In this document: in pieces, positions 10,196-20,292 of the stretch | How positions within the stretch are numbered: position 1 is the first letter of the stretch | Layout of the letters: each line of letters opens with the position of its first letter | From: Pohlia nutans | Taxonomy: Eukaryota > Streptophyta > Bryopsida > Bryales > Mniaceae | NCBI GenBank assembly: GCA_022496805.1 | Contig: CM040085.1 | Span: forward strand, 50,807,811 to 50,871,810 | Length of the DNA: 64,000 nt | Direction of reading: 5' to 3' | Made by a program: the position numbers and the translations under genes | Notes under the pieces: model-generated | Seen by the model: only the letters and a program-made list of their open reading frames with translations | Database searches by the model: none | Told to the model about the DNA's origin: nothing

Positions 10196-12414
10196 AGTTG
10201 GATGTGCATAGGCAGATTCATCGTGACGCTCAAGGCAGGAGGGTCGCTACCGTTGAGGGAATTGACGTCTGTATGCCTGCATGGAGGCACATTGCAGGAG
10301 TTTCGGAAGCAACTTTCCACCGTTTCCAAGGATTTGCTGCTCAAGGTCTTCAAGCCCAGCCGCATGGGAACACTAGCTTGCAGAAACCTAGAAAGCATAC
10401 CTCTCAAGCCACTGCCACTTTGAAGTGCATCCTGGAGAACTCTGCAGATCATATGCCGCACCGAACTCGCACGCTCAAATCCGGAGAGAAGGTTGTGTCC
10501 ATGATTCTGCCGGCCACTTGGAAATGGAAGGATGCCATCCCGGAGATAAACGCAGCAAATGCATCCTTCGGTTTGAAGAAGGTGTCTACATCTAGTTTGA
10601 GCAAGATTCGAAGGTTAAGCTTCCCTCAGTACGATGCAAAGAAGCCGGGGGACAATTTTGCGCGTTGCTCCAAGTGTGATAGACTGCACTCTCTGAGGCG
10701 TGGCGCAATAGCAGGGTCGCATCAAGCTCTATTGTGGGCAAAGAAGTTGGAGGTGCATTTGTCTGCGGCCCGAGCACATAGAGAGCTATATTACGCGAAC
10801 CGGTATAGGTCTAGTTCTTTCCCGCACAAATGCTTGACGATCATGCATGACAAAATGGATCATGCGAAAACCGCTTCTCCAGTCTTCTCCCACAAGAGTA
10901 AGGAGCTTGATGGGCTCATTAAGTTGCCCGTATCCGTCACGGGCATGATCGCACATGGTCATGGGGATGTGCGCTATGCGCATTACGGCCTTGATACGTT
11001 CTCTCATGACTCAAACTACACAGTTGGTTCTTTTGCTAAGCTCCTGCGGGATCTCAAGTTACCTCCCAAATTCTCGTCCAGAGAATTGTTTGTGGGGTCA
11101 AAATCAGCTCCTCTATTTGATGCTATCCTTCAAGGAGCTGACATGTGCAAATCATCCCTTTGGCCATCTCCTGAGATTGATGTTCCAGCGACACCGCTCC
11201 CTCCCATTATGAACGTCCAAATGGACAATGCCACTGGTGACAATAAGAACAGATATGTGTTTTGCTTCTGGTCCCTTCTTGTTGCGAAAAAAATCTTTCG
11301 TGAGGTGTATGTCAATTTCATGTTGGTGGGTCACACCCACGACGATATCGATGCATTGTTTGAGAGATGGAGCATGTTGTTGAAGAAAGATAACTTCCCT
11401 ACTATTCCTTTGCTCATGAAGTCTTTTATGGATGTAGAATCAATTCCCATTATTCCCCATTTTGTAGAAGAGGTGCCTGATTTCAAGGGTTTCATAGAAG
11501 GCTCAATTAAGGATGGAGAGGAGGCTCTTGTCGGTCACACCAAGGCGCAACAGTTCAAATTCTTCCTTGACTCCACTGGTTGCCCCGTCATGAAGTACAA
11601 GATTTCGTGCACTGATGTGGACTGGTTGCCCAAGGATAGCACTGCAATTAAATTGTGGAGAGAGGATTTGGAAGGTCGTAGTTTGTGGCCTCGTGGTGAA
11701 CCGGTACCCGTCACACACCGTTCCATGAGGGGTGTCGAAGACATTGTTAAGGGTTTATCCAGATTTATCAAGTACTGGGAGACAATGTCCGCTGAAGACA
11801 GAACTGGGGAATATAGAAGACAGTATGAACATTTGGTTTTCTACTGGCGAGCTGTAAAGGCAGCATTGGAGGAGCCTATTGAACCGTCCACTACACTCAG
11901 AGACGGGTTTTGGCCATCAACTCGTGTCGCTGCGAGGGTCGAGGATCAATTTGCTGAAGATGGTGGGCTTCGTGAGGAGTATGCGGAGGATGATGCCTAC
12001 GTTGGTGAGTTACGCGATCGTCCATTGCAATCCTTCCGAGTTGGCCGTGATCTTTTTGAAGGCTACTTTGTTGCTATACGGCCTGCGGATGGTGATACGA
12101 GGCCAGTATGGATTGCACGAGCACTGTCTCATCCAAACACAAACCCGGATCAGCCGAATTGTGTGCTCATTCAGTACTTTCGGCCCACATCCAGAGATCA
12201 TAATGTTCAAGAGAGCTACACTGGGTGGGATTCATCGAGAGGATTGCGTTGGAAGGTTGATGAAACTCAACCTCCGGTGTGGGAGCAAACAGATTCTCTG
12301 ATGACAGCGTGGAAGTCGAGAATCAAAAAGGACACAACAGAATGTTTGTTGAAAATTCCATTGGCTCAAATCGAAGTCATTAACGACAGTCTAGCTGCAT
12401 ATTCCGCTGCTTGA
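10192..12414 (+). CDS. HTHD-family protein copy 1, main frame, 740 aa
   Basis: This is the longest frame in the window and is uninterrupted. Landmarks in order: a Cys-x-Pro-Ala-Trp block near residue 27; Cys-Ser-Lys-Cys near 160; His-Asp-Lys-Met-Asp (Asp at 220 and 223); Asp-Asn-x-x-x-Asp-Asn-Lys-Asn (Asp 345); Val-Gly-His-Thr-His-Asp-Asp-Ile-Asp (Asp 384, 385, 387). Copies 2 and 3 keep all of these. The pattern resembles what I recall as the DUF7869 family; a profile search is needed. The spacing of conserved Asp blocks would fit a DDE-type RNase H-fold nuclease such as a transposase, but this is inference. It lacks the intron found in copy 3. The C-terminal third has a Phe-Arg-Val-Gly-Arg block and a Pro-Val-Trp-Ile-Ala-Arg block, also shared. 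It is the only copy of this part with no stop codons. Confidence 0.7.
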   Translation: MKLDVHRQIHRDAQGRRVATVEGIDVCMPAWRHIAGVSEATFHRFQGFAAQGLQAQPHGNTSLQKPRKHTSQATATLKCILENSADHMPHRTRTLKSGEKVVSMILPATWKWKDAIPEINAANASFGLKKVSTSSLSKIRRLSFPQYDAKKPGDNFARCSKCDRLHSLRRGAIAGSHQALLWAKKLEVHLSAARAHRELYYANRYRSSSFPHKCLTIMHDKMDHAKTASPVFSHKSKELDGLIKLPVSVTGMIAHGHGDVRYAHYGLDTFSHDSNYTVGSFAKLLRDLKLPPKFSSRELFVGSKSAPLFDAILQGADMCKSSLWPSPEIDVPATPLPPIMNVQMDNATGDNKNRYVFCFWSLLVAKKIFREVYVNFMLVGHTHDDIDALFERWSMLLKKDNFPTIPLLMKSFMDVESIPIIPHFVEEVPDFKGFIEGSIKDGEEALVGHTKAQQFKFFLDSTGCPVMKYKISCTDVDWLPKDSTAIKLWREDLEGRSLWPRGEPVPVTHRSMRGVEDIVKGLSRFIKYWETMSAEDRTGEYRRQYEHLVFYWRAVKAALEEPIEPSTTLRDGFWPSTRVAARVEDQFAEDGGLREEYAEDDAYVGELRDRPLQSFRVGRDLFEGYFVAIRPADGDTRPVWIARALSHPNTNPDQPNCVLIQYFRPTSRDHNVQESYTGWDSSRGLRWKVDETQPPVWEQTDSLMTAWKSRIKKDTTECLLKIPLAQIEVINDSLAAYSAA

Positions 12415-12870
12415 CCATCTTTCCTCTATTGAAGACATATTTTGGCCCAATTGCAAAGGATTCTATGTATCTACTTAGAGAGTAGACGTACTAGTTTTGT
12501 GTGTTGTGGAATTCATTATTATAGATATTACGTGTAATAGTTTGATTTTATTTGTTTGATCTAAGTTTACTTATTCTATTGTATTTAGTTTGTTTTAAAT
12601 ACGCTACTGTATTATACGTATCACATTAATATATTCATTGTTTCATTTTACTTCTACTTGGGTTTTTTGTGACTTGTTTTCCTGACCTATTCGTCGTGTT
12701 TAGGATTGATTTCATAATTCTTTAATACTTTTGAATTAATAAAAAAATTGGTAGTGGTTAGAACTACTATTTATTGTTTTTTTGTTAGCGCGTCAAGCAC
12801 TTGTCACAGTTTAGGGTACGGGGCTGGTTGGTTGTTACAACTTTCCTGCCTGCCAAAGCTCACTTAACAG
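12415..12870. other. Spacer downstream of HTHD copy 1
   Basis: AT-rich 3' flank with several AATAAA-like and TTGTTT-type signals, probably the 3' untranslated region of the HTHD gene. Nothing else recognised. Confidence 0.3.
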
Positions 12871-12985
12871 CACCAAGTCATGTATATCTCATAGCCGCTC
12901 AAACGAATTCAACGGGAATCGAACCCGGACCACCTACATGAGATAAACACTCCTCACAACCAACCACTGAGTTCATGACTTGGTG
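12871..12985 (-). repeat. tRNA-like sequence between short inverted repeats (SINE-like candidate)
   Basis: Read on the minus strand there is an A-box-like AACTCAGTGGTTGG followed, about 33 nt later, by the B-box/T-arm sequence GGGTTCGATTCCCGTT. Perfect 12-bp inverted repeats CACCAAGTCATG (12871-12882) and CATGACTTGGTG (12974-12985) bracket it. The anticodon loop does not fold to the standard seven bases, so this is a pseudo-tRNA or a tRNA-derived SINE fragment rather than a working tRNA. Confidence 0.35.
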
Positions 12986-13519
12986 TCCAGTACACGGATA
13001 ATTTAGATCTTACACACGAAATTCACAATCATCAGACAAAAGCTCCCTCGATCAGAATGTCTTCTTCTATGTAAAACTCTCAATTTAATGGAAACTTCCA
13101 CTTTCATTTACTAATTATATTAACCACCAACTTCCATACAACCGCTTGAAAATGAATAATACTATTTTGAGAGGTTCCCATTCTCTCAATTTATTGAAAA
13201 CAATGTTTTAAACGAAACCGGATCAGGTCACAAAGGTGGACCGGGGAGAAGAAGGTTAGTGAGGAATCCTCTCCGGAAGGATACCGGATCTAGTCGCAAC
13301 CGGGTCAGTCAGTAGGAGATTCGAAGACCTGGTTTAGTAGGAAAGAGGAATTCAGCTGGTGATAAGAGAGAGAGAGAGATCACCAGCTCGGGACCATCTC
13401 TGGAAACTTCCCACTTCACAGAATCTCCGCGGAACGATAACCCGGAAATCACCTCTACGAGCGTTCTAAATACGAAAAAGTGCGTTCTAGGGGAGTTTTT
13501 GGTATCATGTGCTACGACA
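12986..13519. other. Spacer left of element C, with a GA-rich hairpin
   Basis: No gene. A short hairpin has stems AGCTGGTGAT (13354-13363) and ATCACCAGCT (13379-13388) around a GA microsatellite. The stretch 13200-13500 is GC-richer and resembles decayed transposon DNA, but no family could be assigned. Confidence 0.3.
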
Positions 13520-13615
13520 AGTCATAGATTCGAAGCCTAATTCACGGTTGATCCGAACTGTGCGGATGATACCATTGCCCATGATTTGTATGTGGTCGTT
13601 AGAAGGCCATATTCG

Positions 13616-14221
13616 TTAAATAGCCCAGTCGTAGACTACCCTAGCATCCCGGAGCCACGGTCTACCGAGTAATAGCGTTGAATTGACATCTTTACAAGAA
13701 ATGACTATGAGGATTACGATGTAGGGAATACCGTGAATGAAGATCTTTATATCTCGGAGCAATCCGAGCGGTTGAACCAGGGAACTGTCGGCCATTCTTA
13801 ATTTAAAAGGTGCCGGTGTTGGGTTCGGTAGTCCGAGTCGGCGTCGTTCAGTTTCGGTGATGACATTTACTCCGGATCCTCCATCCAACAAAACGTCATG
13901 CAACTGGTGGTTGCAAATTTTCGCAGAAATAATGGGCTTGTGTCGGTCAACAGCTACTACCGAATGGACCGCTACTGTGGTCGTTTCTGGTACCGGAATG
14001 AATGAAGTAGCTTTCTGTCCAAGGCAGCAATGGATGTGTTCGGTAATACTGGGAGCAATAGCCATGAGATTTTTGAGACTAACCTGGATTGTCTGTGATT
14101 CGATCTGTTGAAGGATGTTGTCGCAGATGTCCATGTCGGTACCGGAAAGGGTCGGAGGGATGCGTGGTGTGGCCGGCTCTAACGGAGAGAAGTCTTGCAG
14201 ATCTCGTACAGTTTGTACCAT
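13616..14221 (-). pseudogene. Retrotransposon aspartic protease (element C)
   Basis: A 201-codon frame ends in a retropepsin-like domain: Leu-Leu-Asp-Gly-Gly-Ser-Gly-Val-Asn active site near residue 110 (Asp-Gly-Gly in place of the usual Asp-Ser/Thr-Gly), then Leu-Gly-Leu-Pro-Asn-Pro-Thr-Pro and Leu-Leu-Gly-Arg-Pro-Trp-Leu-Arg-Asp near the end. Its role would be to cut the element's Gag and Pol. The same domain is in B (about 21460-21753) and D (17922-18206). The upstream zinc-knuckle part is in another frame, so the polyprotein is broken. Confidence 0.7.
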
Positions 14222-14274
14222 TTCTTCCCGTAGTTTCTCTTCCGCTTGCCAACCGAAAAGGTCGGTGGTGTGGA

Positions 14275-14673
14275 TTACTTCGGTAGTACTTGTGATTCTG
14301 TTCGGTACGGTTGGAGCCTGACGATGGATTTGACTCCGGGTGCGTGGGAAACGTCAACTGTATGTACGTCGGTGATGACTACCGAGGATCCAGAGTTTTG
14401 GGGGAGTTTCTTCTGTATGGCATTTTTGACATCATCATCTAGTAAGAGTGGGCATCGATGTCCCGGGTGCTCTAGCGAGCCGCATACATTGCATAGGTAC
14501 CGTTGTACCAGAGTGCCAATACGAGAATTACGACGGCTGTCGGTACTTATCGGTGTCGGCGTTGGTTGGGTTTGGATTTGATGTCCTGAGGCAGTCTTAG
14601 CTTCCCGTAATCGCTTGCCGGATTCCGGTAGCATGTCGCCCATTCGTGCCCCACTCGTCCGCATCCGGTACAT
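14275..14673 (-). pseudogene. Gag zinc-knuckle segment (element C)
   Basis: A fragment with Cys-Asn-Val-Cys-Gly-Ser-Leu-Glu-His-Pro-Gly-His-Arg-Cys, a CCHC-like nucleic-acid-binding knuckle, followed by an Ile-Thr-Asp-Val-His-Thr-Val-Asp block also present in D and B. It is in a different frame from the capsid fragment upstream and the protease downstream, which shows at least two frameshifts in this copy. Confidence 0.6.
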
Positions 14674-15119
14674 TTGAGGTTAGGCCGTGGATTATCTCCG
14701 GTACTGGTGGATGAAGGAATTGATTGCCGAGGTTTGGATAAACCTTCTTCCGCAGTGCGTGCCGAATCCACTGCTTCGGAGAATGTCTGGCGTTGAAGCC
14801 CTACCGTGGCTACCTGCAAGTATTCTAATAAGCCGGCTCGGAAATTGCTCAGCATGAACATATCATCCGGCGGCATGGTTAGATTTTCTGCCAGTTGCTG
14901 AAGGCGTTCAGCGTAGTCATCAACAGACTCATTCGGTAGTTGGTTGATGGTGCGAAATTGGATGTAAGTTTGGTCGTCCGTTTTTATGGTGCGGTAGCGC
15001 CGTTTGAATGCGGAAAAGACCTCCTGTAATGTATTAGTAGGATGTATCTTTCTATGATAGGCAAACCAATTCGACTCTTTTTTCGTAAGTGTATTACCGA
15101 ACAATTCGAGTTGTACCAT
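14547..15119 (-). pseudogene. Gag capsid-like segment with zinc knuckle (element C)
   Basis: The frame holds a retrotransposon gag core: Phe-Arg-Thr-Ile-Asn-Gln-Leu, Glu-Arg-Leu-Gln-Gln-Leu-Ala, Phe-Arg-Ala-Gly-Leu-Leu-Glu-Tyr, then a CCHC knuckle Cys-Thr-Gly-Cys-Gly-Arg-x-Gly-His-Glu-Trp-Ala-Thr-Cys. The family pattern is Ty3-like. It ends by frameshift. Homologues: 20293-20907 in B and 16646-17955 in D. Confidence 0.7.
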
Positions 15120-15183
15120 GGTCTTATTTTCGCCATTTAGTTTGATAGCAGATTCAAATTTACGGCAATGCGTTTCGGGACAC

Positions 15184-16040
15184 TTACCGGTTTTGTATTC
15201 GGGGTAAGGTACTGCTTATCGAGCGGTAGGAGCAGTACGGCGGCCGGGTGGCTGATGGGGAGCGCTTGCTTCGCCGAGAGGTCGGTAGGTTGGAGTCGGT
15301 ACTACCGGAGCCACAATGCGTTGAGGTTGTGGGTAGTTGTATGGACAGGAAATGGATGGGTGATCGGTATGTCCGCAGAATGTACAAAATTGAATAGGGG
15401 GTCTGGGACGTACCTGATGGTGTTGGTGTGGAGGATGAAATCCAAAAAATTGTTGCTGCACTGGGTATTGATGTCCTGGGGTCGGTTGCGGTCGAATCGT
15501 ATGATGTATAGACGGCGCATGTCCGTGATCTTGTCGGAACTAGCGTAAGCGTAAATGTGGAAGATGTAACCAAGACGTAGCCAACTCGAAGTCTAGTTGA
15601 GGTGGTGGTTCGGGGGCAGCAAGGAGTTCTTGATCAGTTGCGTCCTCGTGTAGTAGTTGTTGGAGTCGTTCCTGAATCGCCGAGGATTGAAAGAATGCCT
15701 GGGAACAAAATCGTTCGCGTTCTTCGTCCGTCAAGAGTACATCTTCCCCGGTAGCTGGCGGATTGTTCAGGATCGAGTCGGAAGAAGGGCGCTGCCAGGT
15801 GGAAGAGTGTGGATGTCGTGCGGATTGATGCTCCCGGGAGGTCGGTAATTCGTCTGCTGTGAGGAGAGGTTGTAGACGTCTCAGTTGGTGAGTAGCCGTT
15901 GACGGGGCTCGGTTGTGACGCTGCATCGGTGAAGGCAGAAGTTCTTGTATGCTGCGGTGAATGCGTGCATTGGAAGTTGTGAAGGCATCAAGGTCGAACT
16001 CGGGAGGTGGTCCTGCAGAGCGAGTGTGGCACCGGGCCAT
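15184..16040 (-). pseudogene. N-terminal gag-like ORF (element C)
   Basis: Starts at 16040 with Met-Ala-Arg-x-His-Thr-Arg-Ser-Ala-Gly-Pro-Pro-Pro, as in B at 19388, and is open to 15540. It then shifts frame; the downstream part (about 15216-15461) contains Cys-Thr-Phe-Cys-Gly-His-Thr-x-His-Pro-Ser-Ile-Ser-Cys, an extra CCHC-type knuckle. Basic and Pro/Gln-rich. Probably the nucleocapsid- or matrix-like first ORF of the element. Not functional here. Confidence 0.6.
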
Positions 16041-16231
16041 AGTGTAGATCTGGTGTGCTTGAAGGGGGTTTGGTTTTAATGAAACCGACTATATAAGTGG
16101 TTCGGTAGGAGGATGTTTTGTGAATGGCGCAGTGTCACACGACGACTAAGAAAAAACTAGAGTACCGTAATCGGTTAATTCTTGATCCAGGGAAAAAATT
16201 TCTAGAATTCGAACACTAGATGGTCGCCAAA

Positions 16232-16645
16232 TGGTAGCTCTCCCTTGTAAAGAACTACTCGGTAATCACTACCGGAGGATATATTAGCTACCGAGGGAAA
16301 GAAGTGAAGCGGAATCCAGCATAACAACACTAAGGTTAACTTAGTAATCACAAGTTAGGGAAACTGTGAACTAATCAAATAGTAGAAACATGAACAAAAA
16401 CTGATCGGTAGGCACAAAAACAGAGGAAGGAATTTTGACAAGAAAAACATGTATCTTGGAGAATGTGTTGTGCCAATGAATTTGGCTCTATTGCTTTTAT
16501 ACCATAGTACAACCAGATCTGACGGTTAGGTCAGATTGGTAAAAAACTATTTCCTAAATTTAGCTGCTGGGATAACTTGGAAAATTACCGGGGTAAAAAC
16601 TCAGATCGGTAGACCTACCGGTAGCTTCCTAATTTACGGTTAACA
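16232..16645 (-). repeat. 5' LTR of element C
   Basis: 414 bp, reverse complement of the TGTTAACC...TACCA LTR family. It is followed (leftward) by TTTGGCGACCATC, the same primer-binding-like sequence that follows the B 5' LTR. The right neighbour is GCCGC, then D gag. Confidence 0.85.
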
Positions 16646-17958
16646 GCCGCAAATTTGAGTCTTCTATTTTGCTGAACGGAGAGAACAAATCTATAGTCCA
16701 GCTCGAATTGTTCGGTAGTTCGCTTACCGAGATCGAATCTAACTGGTTTGCATACCACTGAAAGATACATCCCACTAACACCTTGCATGACGTCTTTACC
16801 GCATTAAAACGGCGCTACTGCACCATCAAAACCGATGACCAAACGTACATTCAATTCCGCACACTCATCCAGCTACTGAATGAGTCCGTAGACGACTACG
16901 CCAAACGCCTTCAGCAAGTGGGGGAAAATCTAACCGTTCCACCGGACGATATGTTTATGTTAAGCAACTTCCGCGCAGGCTTACTAGAATACTTGCAAGT
17001 CGCCACGGTAGGACTGCAACGCCAGACTTTTTCCGAAGCGGTCGACTCGGCACGCACGGCAGATGAAGGTTTACCGAAACCAAGACGGGTTAGCCCTGCC
17101 CCCAGAAGTACCGGCGACAATCCACGGCGTAACATGAAGTGCACCGGCTGCGGACGGATGGGTCATGAATGGGTCACATGTTTTCGAAACCCGGCTAGCG
17201 AATACGGGAAACGGACCGAAGCAACCTCGATACACCAAATCCAGCGACAATCAACAACAATACCGGTAAGTATCGACACCCGACGCAATTCCCGCATTGG
17301 CACCCCGGTACAACGATACCCATGCAACGTATGCGGTTCACTTGATCACCCGGGACATCGATGTCCCTTATTACTGGACGATGACGTCAAGAACACAATT
17401 CAGAAGAAACTGCCCCAAACGGCAGGATCCTCGGTAGTCATCACCGACGTACACACAGTTGATATTTCCCACGTCGGACCCCGAACCCGGAGTCAAACAC
17501 ATCGCCAAGACCCAGCTGTACCGAAAAACGACAAACGCACTACCAAGGTACCCCGCCCCACAGACGCTTTTGATTGGCAAGCGGAGGAGAAACTACGGGA
17601 AGAAATGATGCAAACCGTACGCGACCTCCAAGACCTCTCCCCGTTGGAGCCTGCTACACCACCGGTCCCGAGGACCAATCCGAGCTCCGACATTGAAATC
17701 TGCAACAACATACTCCAACAAATCGAATCACAAACGATCCAAGTAAGCCTCAAAAACCTTATGGCCATTACCCCAAGTATTACCGACCATATCCACTGCC
17801 GTCTCGGACAGAAAGCTACTTCATTTGTATTGGTACCAGAGACCAGCACAGTCGTGGTCCATTCGGTAGTTGCCATCGACCCCACATACCCATTATCTCG
17901 GCAAAGATTGGCAACCACGAGTTGCATGACGTTTTGCTCGATGGAGGATCCAGAGTAA
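16646..17958 (+). pseudogene. Gag of element D
   Basis: Capsid-like core (Val-Gln-Leu-Glu-Leu-Phe-Gly, Phe-Arg-Ala-Gly-Leu-Leu-Glu-Tyr-Leu-Gln) followed by two zinc knuckles: Cys-x-Gly-Cys-Gly-Arg-Met-Gly-His-Glu-Trp-Val-Thr-Cys and Cys-Asn-Val-Cys-Gly-Ser-Leu-Asp-His-Pro-Gly-His-Arg-Cys. A TGA near 16759 lies where the relatives have Arg. From 16783 the frame is open for 391 codons and then shifts just before the protease active site. Gag would form the particle and bind element RNA. Confidence 0.75.
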
Positions 17959-18206
17959 ATGTTATCACCGAAAACGAGCGACGACGCCTCAGACTATCGA
18001 ACCCAACACCAGCACCTTTTAAATTACGGATGGCCGACAACTCTTTGGTTCAACCGACTGGACTTCTCCGCGATGTAAAAATCTACATTCACGGTATTCC
18101 CTACATCATTATCCTTACAGTCATTTCTTGTAAAGACGTAAATTTTGCATATACAATTCTACTCGGAAGGCCGTGGCTCCGGGACGCTTGGGTAATCCAC
18201 GACTAG
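17922..18206 (+). pseudogene. Retrotransposon aspartic protease (element D)
   Basis: Leu-Leu-Asp-Gly-Gly-Ser-Arg-Val-Asn (the Arg replaces a Gly seen in B and C), then Pro-Phe-Lys-Leu-Arg-Met-Ala-Asp and Leu-Leu-Gly-Arg-Pro-Trp-Leu-Arg-Asp. The frame differs from gag upstream and ends at a TAG at 18204-18206. Confidence 0.7.
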
Positions 18207-18224
18207 GCCAACGACCACATCTAG

Positions 18225-18812
18225 ATGATGGGGAATGGCTCTGTCCGCACTGTTCGGATCAACCGCAAGTTAGGCTTCAAAGCCACGACCCCTGATGCGT
18301 TAGTTTGCTACAATTACGTGGAAGGTCTCACCGATGAAGAAGAAGTCATCTTGTTGGAGGCCAAGGAGTTCCTTCATCCTATTGGAACATTGGCCATCGA
18401 CAACATCTCCCAGGTAAGCACTACCGAACCTTCCCTTCCATCCTTACCAGTAATTTCCTATACCGAAGGTAGCATGCCAATAGATGAAGTACTGATCTGG
18501 GAGAAAGTCAAAAAAATTTCCATAGTAAAATGGTCTCAGACCGAAGAAGACCAGTTACGCGACCTCAACCTCGGTACCGCTACCGAGCCCAACATCATTC
18601 GCATAGGTACTACCGTACCAGAGAACATCCTCCAAAAAGCAGAAGAGTTGTTCCACTCCTTCAAAGATGTTTTTGCGTGGTCATACCACGACTTACGCGG
18701 CATCCCCGAGCATATTGCTCAACACAAGATCGAACTAGACACCAGCGTTCCTCCAACTCACCAGGTACGCTACCGGATGAATCCCAATTACGCTCAAGCC
18801 GTCAAAAACGAC
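18225..18812 (+). pseudogene. Start of reverse transcriptase (element D), interrupted by element B
   Basis: The frame holds the linker after protease, then Phe-Ala-Trp-Ser-Tyr-His-Asp-Leu-Arg-Gly-Ile and His-Lys-Ile-Glu-Leu-Asp, the usual entry into Ty3-like RT. It is cut at Val-Lys-Asn by the LTR of B. The RT continues without loss after the 5-bp duplication at 25208-25212. Confidence 0.8.
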
Positions 18813-19215
18813 TGTTAACCATAATTTAGGAGTTATCGGTAGTGCTACCGATCTGAGTCTTACATGGGTAATTTTCCAAGTTACCCCAGTAGGTAGATCT
18901 AGCAGACACTGTTTACCGATCTGACCTAACTGTCAGATCTGGTTGTACTATGGTATAAAAGCAATAGAGCCAACCCCATTGGCACGCCTCATTTTTCCTA
19001 GACGATTGATTTCTTGTGAGATTGATTCTTTTCTACCGAGCAGTCTTTTTATGTATTCTTGATAGGGTCTGATTAACTTATTGTATCTTAGTTCCGAGAT
19101 AATCAACCTAGTCTTTAGTGTTCGAGTGTCTAGCCTGCTAGCTTTCTTCTCCTCAGTAGTTATTAAACTCTCGGTACTCATTACCGAATAGGTATTTTAC
19201 CAAGAGGAACTACCA
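18813..19215 (+). repeat. 5' LTR of element B
   Basis: 403 bp, TGTTAACCATAATTTAGG to AACTACCA. It differs from the 3' LTR at roughly ten positions. Followed by TTTGGCGACCATCTAGTG, the candidate primer-binding site. Confidence 0.95.
18954..18961 (+). promoter_or_regulatory. TATA box of the element B 5' LTR
   Basis: TATAAAAG, in the conserved block GGTATAAAAGCAATAGAGCC present in all LTRs of this family, placed about one third into the LTR as expected for the U3/R boundary. Confidence 0.6.
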
Positions 19216-19387
19216 TTTGGCGACCATCTAGTGATCGAATTCTAGAACTCCATTACTTCACAACCGAGCAGTTACCGATCCCCATACTCTATTAGCAACT
19301 AGCATCTGTGTGACACCACGCCTGTTTCTGTCTTATCAACATTTTCCAGTCCGGTTGTCCAAAAGCTCTAATAGACCAGACTTTCCC

Positions 19388-20275
19388 ATGGCCCGGCGCC
19401 ACACTAGATCTGCAGGACCACCGCCCAAGATCGACCTCGAGGTCCTCACGACTTCCAACACTCGCAGACATCGGAGCGTCCCAGATTTGCTACCGTCACC
19501 GATGTTCCGCGCTCCCTCCACAGCGACTCATCAGACAAGACGGCCTCCACCTTTACTCACACAAGACGAATTACCGACACCGCAAGAACTCCAAACAGCA
19601 AGACATCCCCACTCATCCACTTGGCCGAGGCCAACTTCCTATCCGGTACTTCACTACCCAGCAGCTACCGGAGAGAACTTACAACTTACCGACGCAGAAC
19701 GCGAACAGTTTCGTGCCGAGTCATTTCTACAGTCCTCAGCCATTCAAGACCGACTTCAACAACTCCCCCCAGAAGACGCCACGGATCACAAACTTCTCGC
19801 AGCTCTCGAACCGACTTCTCCATTGGATCTCGACTTAGCTGCGTTAAGATTACACCTACCCCATTATCGCCAAGATCATGGACGTAACCCGGTCATACAT
19901 CAAGCGGTCCACCCACAACCGATTCCAGGACAACAATACCCGGTACAACAGCAATCTTTTAGATATCCTCCTCCACCACCTTACCACCAAGTTCGTCTTA
20001 GACCTCCTAGTCAGTTTTGCACGATCTGTGGCCATACCAATCATCCTTCTATTTCCTGTCCCTATAATTTTCCTCAACCACGCCGCATTATGGCAACTGG
20101 AGTACCGACCCCAACCTACCGACCCCAACCTACCGACCTGCCAGCAACCCAAGTGTTCAACCCGCAGGCCGACGCCCTACCTCGATCGCTTGGAAAGCGG
20201 TACCGTATCCTAAGTATAAAACCGGTAAGTGCCCCGAGACACATTGCCGTAAGTTTGAAGCTGCTATTAGATTAA
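19388..20275 (+). CDS. N-terminal gag-like protein of element B
   Basis: The chosen ATG begins Met-Ala-Arg-Arg-His-Thr-Arg-Ser-Ala-Gly, conserved in element C; the open frame extends 26 codons further upstream. The 295-residue product is basic and rich in Pro, Gln and His, with a CCHC-type knuckle Cys-Thr-Ile-Cys-Gly-His-Thr-Asn-His-Pro-Ser-Ile-Ser-Cys near residue 220. The capsid-like part lies in the next frame, so either a frameshift joins them or this copy is damaged; element C shows the same relation. Confidence 0.6.
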   Translation: MARRHTRSAGPPPKIDLEVLTTSNTRRHRSVPDLLPSPMFRAPSTATHQTRRPPPLLTQDELPTPQELQTARHPHSSTWPRPTSYPVLHYPAATGENLQLTDAEREQFRAESFLQSSAIQDRLQQLPPEDATDHKLLAALEPTSPLDLDLAALRLHLPHYRQDHGRNPVIHQAVHPQPIPGQQYPVQQQSFRYPPPPPYHQVRLRPPSQFCTICGHTNHPSISCPYNFPQPRRIMATGVPTPTYRPQPTDLPATQVFNPQADALPRSLGKRYRILSIKPVSAPRHIAVSLKLLLD

Positions 20276-20292
20276 ATGGCGAAACGGAAAAC

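Larger units (their letters stand above)
13520..16645 (-). mobile_element. LTR retrotransposon element C, 5' portion, minus strand
   Basis: In minus orientation this contains, in order, a 5' LTR (16645-16232), a primer-binding-like TTTGGCGACC, a leader, gag frames and protease. Similarity to elements B and D stops near 13520, shortly after the protease, so polymerase and the 3' LTR are missing. Its LTR end abuts the middle of the gag of element D with no intervening bases, suggesting C inserted into D and the far side was later lost. Confidence 0.7.
16646..18812 (+). mobile_element. LTR retrotransposon element D, left part (gag to start of RT)
   Basis: Starts abruptly inside gag, at a position equal to about 20245 of element B, and runs through protease into the first strands of reverse transcriptase. 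It resumes at 25208-26208 after element B. It is the only copy here that retains any pol, so D represents the autonomous lineage. Confidence 0.75.

Noticed and set aside
12871..12985. Functional tRNA gene
   Set aside because: The anticodon arm does not fold to a seven-base loop and the acceptor stem is not convincing.
18948..19181. 77-codon minus-strand frame, repeated at 24940-25173
   Set aside because: It lies within the two LTRs and is duplicated only because the LTRs are; no protein features.
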